From NCBI GenBank assembly GCA_024401475.1, contig JAKSKZ010000023.1, forward strand, positions 1 to 51,748: 51,748 nt of DNA, read 5' to 3'. This stretch comes from Paludibacteraceae bacterium (GTDB lineage: Bacteria; Bacteroidota; Bacteroidia; Bacteroidales; Paludibacteraceae). The stretch's first letter is position 1; the number at the start of each line of letters is the position of its first letter. Shown here piece by piece: positions 32,241 through 40,064 of the stretch. Made by a program: the position numbers and the translations under genes. The notes below the pieces were generated by a model, which had not been told where the DNA came from, searched no databases, and was given only the letters and a program-made list of their open reading frames with translations.

Positions 32241-33692
32241 TTAAGCCTCAGCTTCGTCTGAGATGGCAACCTCTTTGAAGTGTTCTCTCTTGTTGAGGAG
32301 GACAACATTCTCTACGTGATGGGTGTGAGGGAACATATCCACAGGTTGTACGGCCATTACCTCGTATTTGATGTCGAGAAGGTTGAGGTCGCGTGCTTGA
32401 GTGGCCGGGTTGCAACTGACATAGACAATTCGTTGAGGCTCGGCTCTTAGAATGGTGTCAACCACATCTTTATGCATTCCGTCGCGAGGAGGGTCAGTGA
32501 TGATGACATCAGGTTTTCCGTGTTTTCCGATGAACTCATCGGTTAGAATTTCCTTCATGTCGCCTGCGTAGAAGATGGTGTTTTGAATGTCGTTGAGGCT
32601 TGCATTTACTTTTGCATCCTCGATAGCCTCGGGCACGTATTCAATTCCGACCACCTTTTTCGCCATTTTAGAGACGAAACAAGCAATGGTTCCTGTGCCA
32701 GTGTAAAGGTCGTAAACCAATTCGTTGCCGCTTAGGTTGGCAAAGTTGCGTGCCACCTTATATAGTTCGTATGCTTGTGCGCTATTGGTTTGATAGAACG
32801 ATTTAGGGCCGACCTTGAATTTCAAGCCTTCCATCTCTTCAATGATATGGTTGCGGCCTTTGAAGGTGTGTACCTCTTGGTCGGTGATGGTGTCGTTGCA
32901 CTTCTCGTTGATGATGTAGAGTAGGGAGGTGATTTGTGGGAACTTCTCTGCGAGGTGGTTCATCAACAAATCTCTCTTTGCTTGATCGTCTTTGAAGAAG
33001 ATGACGATGAGCATGATCTCGCCCGTGCTTGCCGTGCGGATGATGATGTTTCTTAGAAAACCTTCTTGGTTGCGTATGTCGAAAAACTCCAATCCGTTGG
33101 CCAAGGCGAACGATTTGATTTCATTGCGTATGTCGTTGGATATCGGAGTTTGAAGGTGGCACTCTTCAATGTCGAGCACTTTGTCGAACTTGCCGGGAAT
33201 GTGGAAGCCGAGGGCATTCATGTTATCTACCGCTTCGCCCGATTGGATGACCTCTTCCGTCAACCATTTTTTGTTGGAGAATGTGAATTCCAACTTGTTG
33301 CGATAGTACATGATGTTCTTTGACCCCATGATTGGAGTGATTTCGGGCAACTCCACCTTGCCGATTCTGGTCAAGTTGTTGAGCACCTGCTTTTGTTTGT
33401 GCTTGATTTGCTCCTCGTAAGGAAGAATTTGCCATTTGCATCCGCCGCAAGTACCGTAGTGCTTGCAGAAAGCTTCACATCTCTTTTCTGCGAACTTGTG
33501 GAATTTCACCACACGGCCTTCCATGTAGCTGTTCTTCTTTCTTGTGATTTGAAGGTCAACTACATCGCCGGGTACAGCGTATTGGGTGAAAATCACCATG
33601 TTGTCTTGCTTTGCAATGGCCTTTCCTTCTGCAGCAACGTCGGTGATCTCAATGTTTTCAATCAACGGCAGTTGTTTGTTCTTCCTTGACAT
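32241..33692 (-). CDS. rlmD: 23S rRNA (uracil-C5)-methyltransferase RlmD type
   Basis: This 483-residue SAM-dependent enzyme methylates C5 of a uridine in 23S rRNA (U1939 for RlmD). The N-terminal TRAM domain spans about 1-62. The iron-sulfur cysteines C72, C76, C82 and C85 (CEAFCKHYGTCGGCKW) follow, and then the methyltransferase domain has the SAM loop VYDLYTGTGTIACFV, the DPPRDGMHKDVV motif IV and the catalytic cysteine in YVSCNPATQARDL. Both RlmD and RlmCD-type targets are possible for this family; RlmD is the usual annotation. It stands alone upstream of the metallophosphoesterase, with a -7 element at 33772-33779. Confidence 0.93.
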   Translation of the reverse strand: MSRKNKQLPLIENIEITDVAAEGKAIAKQDNMVIFTQYAVPGDVVDLQITRKKNSYMEGRVVKFHKFAEKRCEAFCKHYGTCGGCKWQILPYEEQIKHKQKQVLNNLTRIGKVELPEITPIMGSKNIMYYRNKLEFTFSNKKWLTEEVIQSGEAVDNMNALGFHIPGKFDKVLDIEECHLQTPISNDIRNEIKSFALANGLEFFDIRNQEGFLRNIIIRTASTGEIMLIVIFFKDDQAKRDLLMNHLAEKFPQITSLLYIINEKCNDTITDQEVHTFKGRNHIIEEMEGLKFKVGPKSFYQTNSAQAYELYKVARNFANLSGNELVYDLYTGTGTIACFVSKMAKKVVGIEYVPEAIEDAKVNASLNDIQNTIFYAGDMKEILTDEFIGKHGKPDVIITDPPRDGMHKDVVDTILRAEPQRIVYVSCNPATQARDLNLLDIKYEVMAVQPVDMFPHTHHVENVVLLNKREHFKEVAISDEAEA

Positions 33693-33771
33693 ATAGTATA
33701 TTTCTTGAGGGACTTTTGAAAATGAATTTTCATTGCCCGCGGTTAAACTCCTATTTCTCTAATTTAGCATA

Positions 33772-33779
33772 CAAATTTA
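33772..33779 (-). promoter_or_regulatory. -7 element of the rlmD gene
   Basis: The minus strand reads TAAATTTG 80 nt before the rlmD ATG. Confidence 0.5.
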
Positions 33780-33905
33780 CGATAATTTTTCTCTTTTTGG
33801 AGAAATGAATGAATCTTTCATACATAGGTTGTTGGTTTTTAGATGAAAGGCTAGAGGCAAGTGCAATATTAGTTAAAAAAACTGAAGAAACGCTTTTTGA
33901 TCAAA

Positions 33906-34100
33906 TCATTTTCCGAAATGATATTGAGGGGGAATTGGAGTGCTTGATAAGGCTGCATCATCTGTGCCTGTCTTCAAGATTCTGTGGAATTCTTTGATGA
34001 TGCTTTCTGATAAAGGTAGATTTATCGTTCGTAGTAATAGTAAGTTGGAAATTGTCAAATAGTAAATCTCCTTGTTAGCATCAAGACGTAGTGCCGTCAA
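33906..34100 (-). pseudogene. Possible remnant of a Fic-family protein
   Basis: A short frame of 64 residues (TTG start) contains NLPLSESIIKEFHRILKTGT, which resembles the helix before the active site of Fic/AMPylation proteins of Bacteroidales (LSE-IKE-HRILK-GT). The catalytic HPFxxGNGR motif that would follow is absent; the frame ends after 22 more unrelated residues. It sits in a gene-poor spacer between rlmD and GH10. It is more likely a decayed fragment than a working gene, and the match rests on one segment. Confidence 0.4.
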
Positions 34101-34120
34101 TCAAATACAATAGATAAAAA

Positions 34121-34200
34121 AGAGGGTGCCTCAAAACTGAACTGAACCCCGAAAGTTTTTTGTCCAACTTTCAGGGTCCAGTTCATTTGATACACCCTCT
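34121..34200 (-). terminator. Long GH10 terminator built from insertion-sequence-like ends
   Basis: A large hairpin forms between 34121-34157 and 34166-34200. The outer arms are AGAGGGTG/CACCCTCT and the inner arms pair GAACTGAACCCCGAAAGTT with AACTTTCAGGGTCCAGTTC imperfectly. On the minus strand it lies 21 nt after the GH10 stop and is followed by a T run (34115-34120). The inner arms both read TGAACTG-ACCC-GAAAGTT, like IS3/IS150-type terminal repeats placed head to head with no transposase between. Confidence 0.75.
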
Positions 34201-34220
34201 TTGAGGTTGATGTTTAAGAA

Positions 34221-36254
34221 TTATTTCTTAACTACAAGTTTCTTGACATAAATGCCAGCCTCAGTTGTGACTCTTACAACGTAAACGCCGCTGTTGAGGT
34301 CTTCGATAGAGATCTTTTCGTCAGCAGACTCAAGAACTACAGAACCTGTCAAGTCGAGGATCTCTACACTCTTAAGAGATTTGACACCTGTGATGCAGAT
34401 TGTGTTGACAGCAGGGTTTGGAACAATTGCTACAGGCTCAGCCTTTGCAGATTCAAGATCTTGTGTGAACACTTGCTCAAACTCGATCCAGTCGATGTCA
34501 ATCCAATCTTGGTCGATGGAAATTTTCATCACATGCTCGCCTTCAACAAGAGTGACCTTAGGAAGCTCTACCTCTGCGAATGAACCCCATGCACCAGTCT
34601 TCTCTACGGTAATAGACTCTTTCATGTCACCCAAAGAGATTGTCAACTTACCGTCGTCGTTACCTTCTCCTACACGGATTGTTGCCTTGTAAGTTCCAGA
34701 CTCCTTAACGTTAACGGTGTAGTTCATCCACTCGCCCTTCTGGCAATTACCAAGTGCTACTCCGTCGGGAATTTTCTTGATGTCAACATCGTCGTTACGA
34801 TAGTAATTAGTGTAGTCGTCACAAGTGTTACCGTTAGACAAGTCATAGTATGCTTTGCCTGAGAAACCATTGTCGTAGTTCTCAGCCTCGATTCTACCAG
34901 GAATCTCAGCTGGAGTACCTCCGTAAGGGCCAACCTCAACAACCTTGATAGTCATGGTCGCTGTCGCCTTATTGTCTTTAGAGTCGTAACCTACAGCTTC
35001 AATCTTATATTCGCCTGGCTCTTCTGGAGTCCATTCAAACTCAAATGGAGAAACCCACTTGTCTTTGATTTCTATGCCATTAGCCTTGAAGTTCACATGT
35101 TTAGCATCCGTCATTGTGGCAGAAATCTTAACAGCCTCACCCAACGCAATAGTGGATTCGTTAGAAGCGAGCGTCAAACTTGGTCCGCCTGCAGCCTTAC
35201 CGCAGAATCTGGCAGTTGCCTTCTTTGCTGCATCTGAAGCCATATATTGTCTCAACCATGTCATTGCTGGACGGTCCTGACCATTCTTGATCAAACCAGA
35301 ATCATCTACCCAAGTAGCACCGTGAACATATCCCCAAAGAGTGATACCAGCTACGAAATCAGCCTCCCATGCTATCGGGATTTGCTCCGAGTAGCGTGTC
35401 TTTTGACCGTTGTCTCCTTGCTTAGCGATATCGTACTCTGTTAGATAACAAGCCAACTCACGACCAGACTTCTGTGTGATCTGATTGTGGATATCATACA
35501 AACGACTCTTGAAATCCGAACCGCTCATATCATTCAAGTCGTGGCTCTGATGTCCGTAAGCATCGATTGGAGCTCCTTGCTTAACCAATGTAGATACAAG
35601 GTCGATGAACTCGTTCTTCTGCCACTGGAATGTGTTATAGTCGTTGTAAACAAGCGTAGCGTTAGGGAAGAACTTACGAGCCAACTTAAACGCCTCTGTG
35701 ATCCACTTGTAGTCGCTTGGGTTTGTGCTACCACTCATTGCCTGACTCAAGTTTCTTTTAAATGTCTTTGCCTGACCGCCGTTGTCTCCCTCAGCGTGAC
35801 CTGGGATAGCCTCGTTAACAACGTCGATGATTGTAACGTCAGGGAACTTTCTTGAACAAGCCTCAAACCAGATGTCGATCTGCTTTCTCAATCTGTCTCC
35901 TGTGAAATCTTTTAGATAACCAGGATACTGTGAAGTCCAAAGTAAACAATGGAATTTAAATTGAACACCATTCTGCTTGCACCAATTATACTCTTTTTCT
36001 GCAGCACCCCAATTCCAAGAAGATAAAGCCTGATCTACAGTCTGAACCTCTTTATTAGCAATAGAACCCCACTTTGTTTCATTTTCTGGAGTCAACTGAT
36101 TCCACATTGTCGCGTAATCAGAAGGGATGCTACCTCTTGTTGTAATGTTACCAAGAAACTTACAAGGATTATCCTTGGCAAGCTGAGCCTGAGCAGAGCC
36201 TATGCTCATGAACATTGCTGCAACTGCAAATGATTTTAGTATTACGTGTTTCAT
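34221..36254 (-). CDS. Secreted GH10 xylanase with Ig-like domain, CBM6 and type IX sorting domain
   Basis: This 677-residue endo-1,4-beta-xylanase has a signal peptide (1-23, ending SAQAQ), used to choose the ATG at 36254 over one 22 codons upstream that would lie almost on the promoter. The GH10 barrel spans about 28-340 with acid/base E148 (DVVNEAIPGH) and nucleophile E273 (YLTEYDIAKQ). An Ig-like domain (358-438) and a CBM6 (about 450-592, IPGRIEAENYD and DWIDIDWIEF) follow. Residues 607-677 form a classic type IX A sorting domain (VPNPAVNTICI, VEILDLTGSVV, LNSGVYVVRV, VKKLVVKK). It should be exported through the type IX system represented here by PorQ. It shares module order with the GH30 gene, which lies 5.4 kb away across housekeeping genes. 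Confidence 0.96.
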   Translation of the reverse strand: MKHVILKSFAVAAMFMSIGSAQAQLAKDNPCKFLGNITTRGSIPSDYATMWNQLTPENETKWGSIANKEVQTVDQALSSWNWGAAEKEYNWCKQNGVQFKFHCLLWTSQYPGYLKDFTGDRLRKQIDIWFEACSRKFPDVTIIDVVNEAIPGHAEGDNGGQAKTFKRNLSQAMSGSTNPSDYKWITEAFKLARKFFPNATLVYNDYNTFQWQKNEFIDLVSTLVKQGAPIDAYGHQSHDLNDMSGSDFKSRLYDIHNQITQKSGRELACYLTEYDIAKQGDNGQKTRYSEQIPIAWEADFVAGITLWGYVHGATWVDDSGLIKNGQDRPAMTWLRQYMASDAAKKATARFCGKAAGGPSLTLASNESTIALGEAVKISATMTDAKHVNFKANGIEIKDKWVSPFEFEWTPEEPGEYKIEAVGYDSKDNKATATMTIKVVEVGPYGGTPAEIPGRIEAENYDNGFSGKAYYDLSNGNTCDDYTNYYRNDDVDIKKIPDGVALGNCQKGEWMNYTVNVKESGTYKATIRVGEGNDDGKLTISLGDMKESITVEKTGAWGSFAEVELPKVTLVEGEHVMKISIDQDWIDIDWIEFEQVFTQDLESAKAEPVAIVPNPAVNTICITGVKSLKSVEILDLTGSVVLESADEKISIEDLNSGVYVVRVTTEAGIYVKKLVVKK

Positions 36255-36322
36255 GACTTGAAATTTTAAATTAGATATAAGTTGATGAATGATTTGTTGA
36301 ATTTTGTTCATTCGATACATTG

Positions 36323-36330
36323 CAAATGTA
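36323..36330 (-). promoter_or_regulatory. -7 element of the GH10 xylanase gene
   Basis: The minus strand reads TACATTTG, identical to the GH30 -7 element. It lies 69 nt before the chosen ATG and only 3 nt from the alternative start, so it supports the shorter protein. Confidence 0.72.
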
Positions 36331-36340
36331 GCAAATAAAT

Positions 36341-36467
36341 TTTCTCCTCATTTGTAAAATTTTGTCATTAGATGGTACTTTTAGTTCATTTTACTGTTTT
36401 GAATAGGGAAAAAATGAGCAAATACTTGTCTCTTACAGGTGATTTTAACTCATTTCACCCCGTTTTG
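36341..36467. promoter_or_regulatory. Three related repeats upstream of the GH10 promoter
   Basis: A TCATTT followed by 5-7 nt and then TTTTG recurs three times (about 36348-36364, 36386-36401 and 36450-36466). They lie 20-140 nt upstream of the GH10 -7 element and could be operator sites. The remaining spacer to 36767 has no convincing gene; a 73-residue minus frame at 36469-36690 lacks any family features. Confidence 0.3.
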
Positions 36468-36767
36468 CTTAAATTTTATACTTGTTGACAGTTCTTAGAT
36501 AATAAATGAGCAGGTGCATTTCTGGACAGGGAAGGAATTGGTTGGATCTTTTTTTTATGACATATTTAGAGTTGTTTTCTTCATCGAATCTATGATGGGA
36601 ATCTGTTTGTGTATTGAATCGTTCCTGTTTCCCAAACATAAATTTGCTTAATGTGACAAGCAATCGGATTCGGATATTTATATCCGCCATGCCATAACTT
36701 ACATTTAGTAGTTGCTTTTGAATCTCATTATTATTCTATAGAATTATAGTCATTGGACAAAACTTCT

Positions 36768-36775
36768 TATTTTTG
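36768..36775 (+). promoter_or_regulatory. -7 element of the gene at 36797
   Basis: TATTTTTG matches TAnnTTTG, 21 nt before the ATG. Confidence 0.65.
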
Positions 36776-36796
36776 TGAAAACATTATAAAAATAGT

Positions 36797-37381
36797 ATGG
36801 CATCAAATAAGACAAAAAAGAACAATCAGCAGCAGGCAACATTCTCTCCGGAGCGATTGGTTATGGAGAAGGGGCGGACAGTTCCTATGTATAAGTGTTA
36901 TGCAATGTTGGAGGGGTTGAAAAATAGCGGCATTGGTTCCGTTGTAGTGGTGAGGAAATTCAAGAGCGGAAAATATGCAGTAGGGCTCTATTTAGTCGAT
37001 ACCTATTGTTGTGGTGTGAAGACGTCGAGCTTCCATATCCCTGTTGAGGAGGATTTTCTGGATGGACTATTAGGAGAGTGGAGCGACCGACTCCAAGAGG
37101 TCTCTTATGAGGAGGCCCACAATTGGATCTATGGCTCTATAGCTTGGGCTGAAGAGGCGGGCATAAAACCCCACAAGTCATTTGCCGTCACTCAATACCT
37201 TTTGGAAGAGGATACGGACGATATTCCTTTGATTGAGTATGAGTTCGGTAAGAATGGAAAACACTTTCTGGTGTGCCATACCAAATTGGAGGCAAGTGAA
37301 TATTTGTCTATAATGGAGAAGAATTTGAAAAAAGGCGAGTATGATTATTTGGTGGCGATGTCGCCTGTGGGAGGAAGATAA
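36797..37381 (+). CDS. Hypothetical protein
   Basis: This 194-residue protein has no recognised family. The N-terminus is Lys/Asn/Gln-rich (SNKTKKNNQQQ), followed by a compact alpha-beta part: ERLVMEKGRTVPMYKCY, VVVVRKFKSGKYAVGLYLVDTYCCGVK, a helix FLDGLLGEWSDRLQEVSYEEAHNWIYGSI, then EEAGIKPHKSFAVTQYLL and EYEFGKNGKHFLVCH. No signal peptide or membrane segment is visible, so it is probably cytoplasmic. It has its own promoter. Relatives with the PHKSFAVTQYLLEED segment seem familiar in Bacteroidales, but no function is known to me. Confidence 0.82.
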   Translation: MASNKTKKNNQQQATFSPERLVMEKGRTVPMYKCYAMLEGLKNSGIGSVVVVRKFKSGKYAVGLYLVDTYCCGVKTSSFHIPVEEDFLDGLLGEWSDRLQEVSYEEAHNWIYGSIAWAEEAGIKPHKSFAVTQYLLEEDTDDIPLIEYEFGKNGKHFLVCHTKLEASEYLSIMEKNLKKGEYDYLVAMSPVGGR

Positions 37382-37432
37382 TGTGAAAAATTTAGGGGTC
37401 ACCTATAATTACTCGTTTTGAATACTATTTGT

Positions 37433-37440
37433 TATTTTTG
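37433..37440 (+). promoter_or_regulatory. -7 element of the gene at 37463
   Basis: TATTTTTG matches TAnnTTTG, 22 nt before the ATG, with TTTG 12 nt upstream (closer than usual). Confidence 0.6.
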
Positions 37441-37462
37441 CCTAAAATAAACAGATTTATCG

Positions 37463-38047
37463 ATGAAGAAAATAATTGTATTAATCTTAGCCGTTCTTGC
37501 TCTTGTGGCGTTTTTTTATTTCAGAACTGCTAAAAATTTTACGAATTGCGAGTTCAAGTTCGGTAGGGTGTCGAATGTTGTTTTGGCTGATGTTGACGTC
37601 ACCCATGTGAAGAGTGTCAAAAAATTGAATATTCTGGATGCGGCTAAATTATTAGCTGCTCTGCAGAAAAAAGATCTGAAGATGGATTTGACTGTGGATT
37701 TGAATGTCAAGAATCCTAACGACGAGCCTGCTCAGTTGGATGGCATGGATTATATCCTTTGGATTGACGACAAGCAAGTGGCTGAGGGTACGATGGATCA
37801 AAAGGTCGCTGTTGGAGCGAAAGAGGAGCAGGTTGTCAGTTTGCCTTGCAAGGTCGATTTGTTGGATGTGCTGACGTCTGATAAGATTGAGTCGATTGCT
37901 GATTTTGCATTGGGGTTGGCTTCCGACAATGCTGACGCAAGCAGGGTGAAGGTTTCCCTAAAACCTTATTTCACTATTGCGGGCGAGACGGTCAAATTTC
38001 CTTCCTACATTACTGTTGGTGGAGACATGATGATGCCTAAGCATTGA
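37463..38047 (+). CDS. LEA type 2 (WHy) domain protein, membrane-anchored
   Basis: This 194-residue protein has an N-terminal hydrophobic segment (residues 3-20, IIVLILAVLALVAFFYF) acting as anchor or signal. The remainder looks like the late-embryogenesis-abundant type 2 / water-stress-hypersensitive-response fold, a single beta domain: the family-typical LTVDLNVKNPNDEPAQLDGMDYILWIDDKQVAEG is the diagnostic stretch. The role in bacteria is undefined; desiccation or envelope stress has been suggested for the fold. It is encoded alone, convergent with the gene at 38060 and only 12 nt from it. Confidence 0.78.
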   Translation: MKKIIVLILAVLALVAFFYFRTAKNFTNCEFKFGRVSNVVLADVDVTHVKSVKKLNILDAAKLLAALQKKDLKMDLTVDLNVKNPNDEPAQLDGMDYILWIDDKQVAEGTMDQKVAVGAKEEQVVSLPCKVDLLDVLTSDKIESIADFALGLASDNADASRVKVSLKPYFTIAGETVKFPSYITVGGDMMMPKH

Positions 38048-38059
38048 TTTGTAAGGGGC

Positions 38060-38596
38060 TTATAGTTTTTTCAGGAAAGCCCTAATCATAGCACTAATAA
38101 TCTCTTGTGCCACACTTGGAGATGCATTCCCCTTAGGGGCTGTATTCTTGGGTGTGGCTCTTTTTTTAGAGGTGGGTGTCGTGCTCTTTTTAGGAACAGG
38201 GTTTGTGGACGAGGATTCTCCCTTGGATGCAGTTTTTATTTCAGTTTTCTCTGTTGTTTCTTTGGAGGTCCGTTTTTTCCTGACTTTTAGCGTTGGCTCT
38301 TTGGCGGTTAGGCCTAACCCGAATTGTAGGCACTCTACAACGTAGAGTAGGGCGTCTTCTTTGAACCCGAGGTTTTCCGAGGCTGTGTGTACGAAACTTT
38401 TCTTCTCCGACGCATTGCTCAAGTAAATTACATTGCTGATGAAGTTGTAGGAGATGAGGATTTTTAGAATGAATCTTGCGGATGGCAGACGCTCGTAGGC
38501 GTTCATGTCCAACAAAAGATTGGCGAAACGGTCTTCTTTGATGATGTCCGATCCGTTCTGTTCGATAGCGATTTTGATAGCCTCGTATAATTCCAT
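38060..38596 (-). CDS. Hypothetical protein with basic, low-complexity tail
   Basis: The 178-residue protein has two parts. Residues 1-100 form a helical domain (LYEAIKIAIEQNGSDIIKED, RFANLLLDMNAYERLPSARFILKIL, FVHTASENLGFKEDALLYVVECLQFGLGL) that I have seen as an N-terminal module in Bacteroidales proteins but cannot name. Residues 105-165 are Lys/Ser/Thr/Pro-rich and strongly basic, and a short helix ends the chain. The basic tail could bind nucleic acid or acidic polymers. It lies 49 nt after the Mur-ligase-like gene on the same strand and may be cotranscribed with it. Confidence 0.75.
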   Translation of the reverse strand: MELYEAIKIAIEQNGSDIIKEDRFANLLLDMNAYERLPSARFILKILISYNFISNVIYLSNASEKKSFVHTASENLGFKEDALLYVVECLQFGLGLTAKEPTLKVRKKRTSKETTEKTEIKTASKGESSSTNPVPKKSTTPTSKKRATPKNTAPKGNASPSVAQEIISAMIRAFLKKL

Positions 38597-38606
38597 GTTT
38601 TTAGGC

Positions 38607-38630
38607 GGGCAACCTTTGAAACGGTTGCCC
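38607..38630. other. Hairpin between the Mur ligase-like and downstream gene
   Basis: GGGCAACC (38607-38614) is exactly complementary to GGTTGCCC (38623-38630). It lacks a T run on the minus strand, so it may weaken rather than stop transcription into the gene at 38060. Confidence 0.45.
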
Positions 38631-38645
38631 TTATTTATAGTTGTC

Positions 38646-40013
38646 TTAGCCTAAATATTCTACTATTTCTTTGGCAAAGTCGGAGAGGGTGGTGTCACGT
38701 GCACCCATGATGATGATGGCATCTCCACTCTCGCAATTTTGTTTAAGGTATGGAAGCATATCTTTCCTGTCAGGGAAAAATTCCACCTGTTGGCTCTTGG
38801 CTTGCATGGCAGTAGCCACATCTTTCGACGTTACCTCACGACTGACGGTTCCGCCTGCATAGTACACGTCTGAAAGAAGGAAGGTGTCGCAAGGTCTAAG
38901 GGCGGCAATCACCTCTTCCTCCAATTCCTTGTGCATGAACTTCAATGGGCCGAATCCATGAGGTTGGAACCAAGCGAAGATTCTTTTCCCTACGTTTTGA
39001 CAAGCCTTCATGGCGCAAACCACTTCGGCAGGATTGTGAGCAAAGTCATCGATGACGAAAATGCCGTTGGCAGTTCCGCTAAGTTGAGTGCGGCGGTATA
39101 TGCCTCTATAGTCTTTGAGTGCTTGTGCACTCTCTTCTATAGTCAGCCCAGTGGCATGGCAAGCTGCGATGGCTGCCGTAGCATTCTCCATGTTGTGTTT
39201 GCCTATGACGGGAATCTCCACCTTGACGCCATTGCATTGGAATGAAATAGAAAAGCCTTCTTGCTTGAAATTCAAACTGTTGAAGCCGGCAGCTTCGTTG
39301 TCTGTTCCGAAATCCAAATTCGTGTCTTGGGAGAGTTTTTGGCTCATCGGGTGGCTTTGGTTGACGATGAAGCATCGGCTGGTGTGTGATTTGAATTGAC
39401 TGAAAAGCTCCATCAACTCGTCATACTCTTTATGGTCTCGGTCGACATTGAGCAAGAGAGCCACCTCTGGTGTGTAGCCTACGATAGAGCCATCTGATTC
39501 ATCGGCCTCGATAACCAACCATTCGCCTTTGTCAACCCATGCATTGCCAGGATAACCTTTCTCTTGGAGGGAGGTGAGGCCTGCTCCGCTGATGATAGAG
39601 GGTTGTTTGCCGCAACATTGTAGAATGTGGAAGATCATGGCTGTCGTAGTCGATTTTCCGGATGTTCCGCCTACGGCTATTGTGCGTTTCGTCTTGGATA
39701 TTTCAGCAAGAAGTTGTGAACGCTTCATGACTGGAATCCCCAAGGATTTAGCCTTTTGAAGTTCAATGTTGCTTTCCTCGATGGCGGTGGAGATGACAAG
39801 CACGTCCACACTTTCATCCACGCCGGATGCGTCTTGTAGATAGCATTGTATGCCTTGTGCTTCAAATTGTTGTTTGATGAGGATTTCTCCCTCATTTTTG
39901 AAAAGTCGGTCACTTCCCGAAACTCTTTTGCCTATTCCACGTAGGTATTGTGCAATGGCACTCATGCCAGTTCCTGCAATTCCCACAAAAAAGAAGTGGT
40001 TGTATTGTTCCAT
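38646..40013 (-). CDS. MurC/Mpl-like Mur ligase (second-type, non-dcw)
   Basis: This 455-residue cytoplasmic ligase has all three Mur domains: an N-terminal UDP-binding Rossmann part (FFVGIAGTGMSAIAQYLRG), a central ATPase with P-loop GGTSGKSTTT (115-124) and DESDGS, VDRDHKEYD, and a C-terminal domain (IDDFAHNPAEV, GARDTTLSDFAKEIV). It resembles MurC and Mpl, which add L-Ala or a recycled tripeptide to UDP-MurNAc. The P-loop reads GTSGKS where MurC usually has GTHGKT, which argues for a side branch. It lies outside any cell-division cluster, so the physiological substrate is uncertain; cell-wall recycling is the likeliest. It is on the same strand as the YgiQ gene 51 nt upstream. Confidence 0.85.
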   Translation of the reverse strand: MEQYNHFFFVGIAGTGMSAIAQYLRGIGKRVSGSDRLFKNEGEILIKQQFEAQGIQCYLQDASGVDESVDVLVISTAIEESNIELQKAKSLGIPVMKRSQLLAEISKTKRTIAVGGTSGKSTTTAMIFHILQCCGKQPSIISGAGLTSLQEKGYPGNAWVDKGEWLVIEADESDGSIVGYTPEVALLLNVDRDHKEYDELMELFSQFKSHTSRCFIVNQSHPMSQKLSQDTNLDFGTDNEAAGFNSLNFKQEGFSISFQCNGVKVEIPVIGKHNMENATAAIAACHATGLTIEESAQALKDYRGIYRRTQLSGTANGIFVIDDFAHNPAEVVCAMKACQNVGKRIFAWFQPHGFGPLKFMHKELEEEVIAALRPCDTFLLSDVYYAGGTVSREVTSKDVATAMQAKSQQVEFFPDRKDMLPYLKQNCESGDAIIIMGARDTTLSDFAKEIVEYLG

Positions 40014-40064
40014 AAATTGTATTCTATTGACTGAATTTGTATCGTAGGCTGTTTGCCTGTTTGT

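Noticed and set aside
33809..33997. Plus-strand frame of 62 residues in the rlmD-GH10 spacer
   Set aside because: It is opposite to the Fic-like fragment, without promoter or recognisable features; the minus frame explains the sequence better.
26628..36254. Polysaccharide utilisation locus
   Set aside because: No SusC, SusD or hybrid sensor gene lies between or beside the two xylanases; the intervening genes are housekeeping.
36469..36690. Minus-strand frame of 73 residues upstream of GH10
   Set aside because: No domain, signal or conserved motif, and it sits in AT-rich regulatory sequence.
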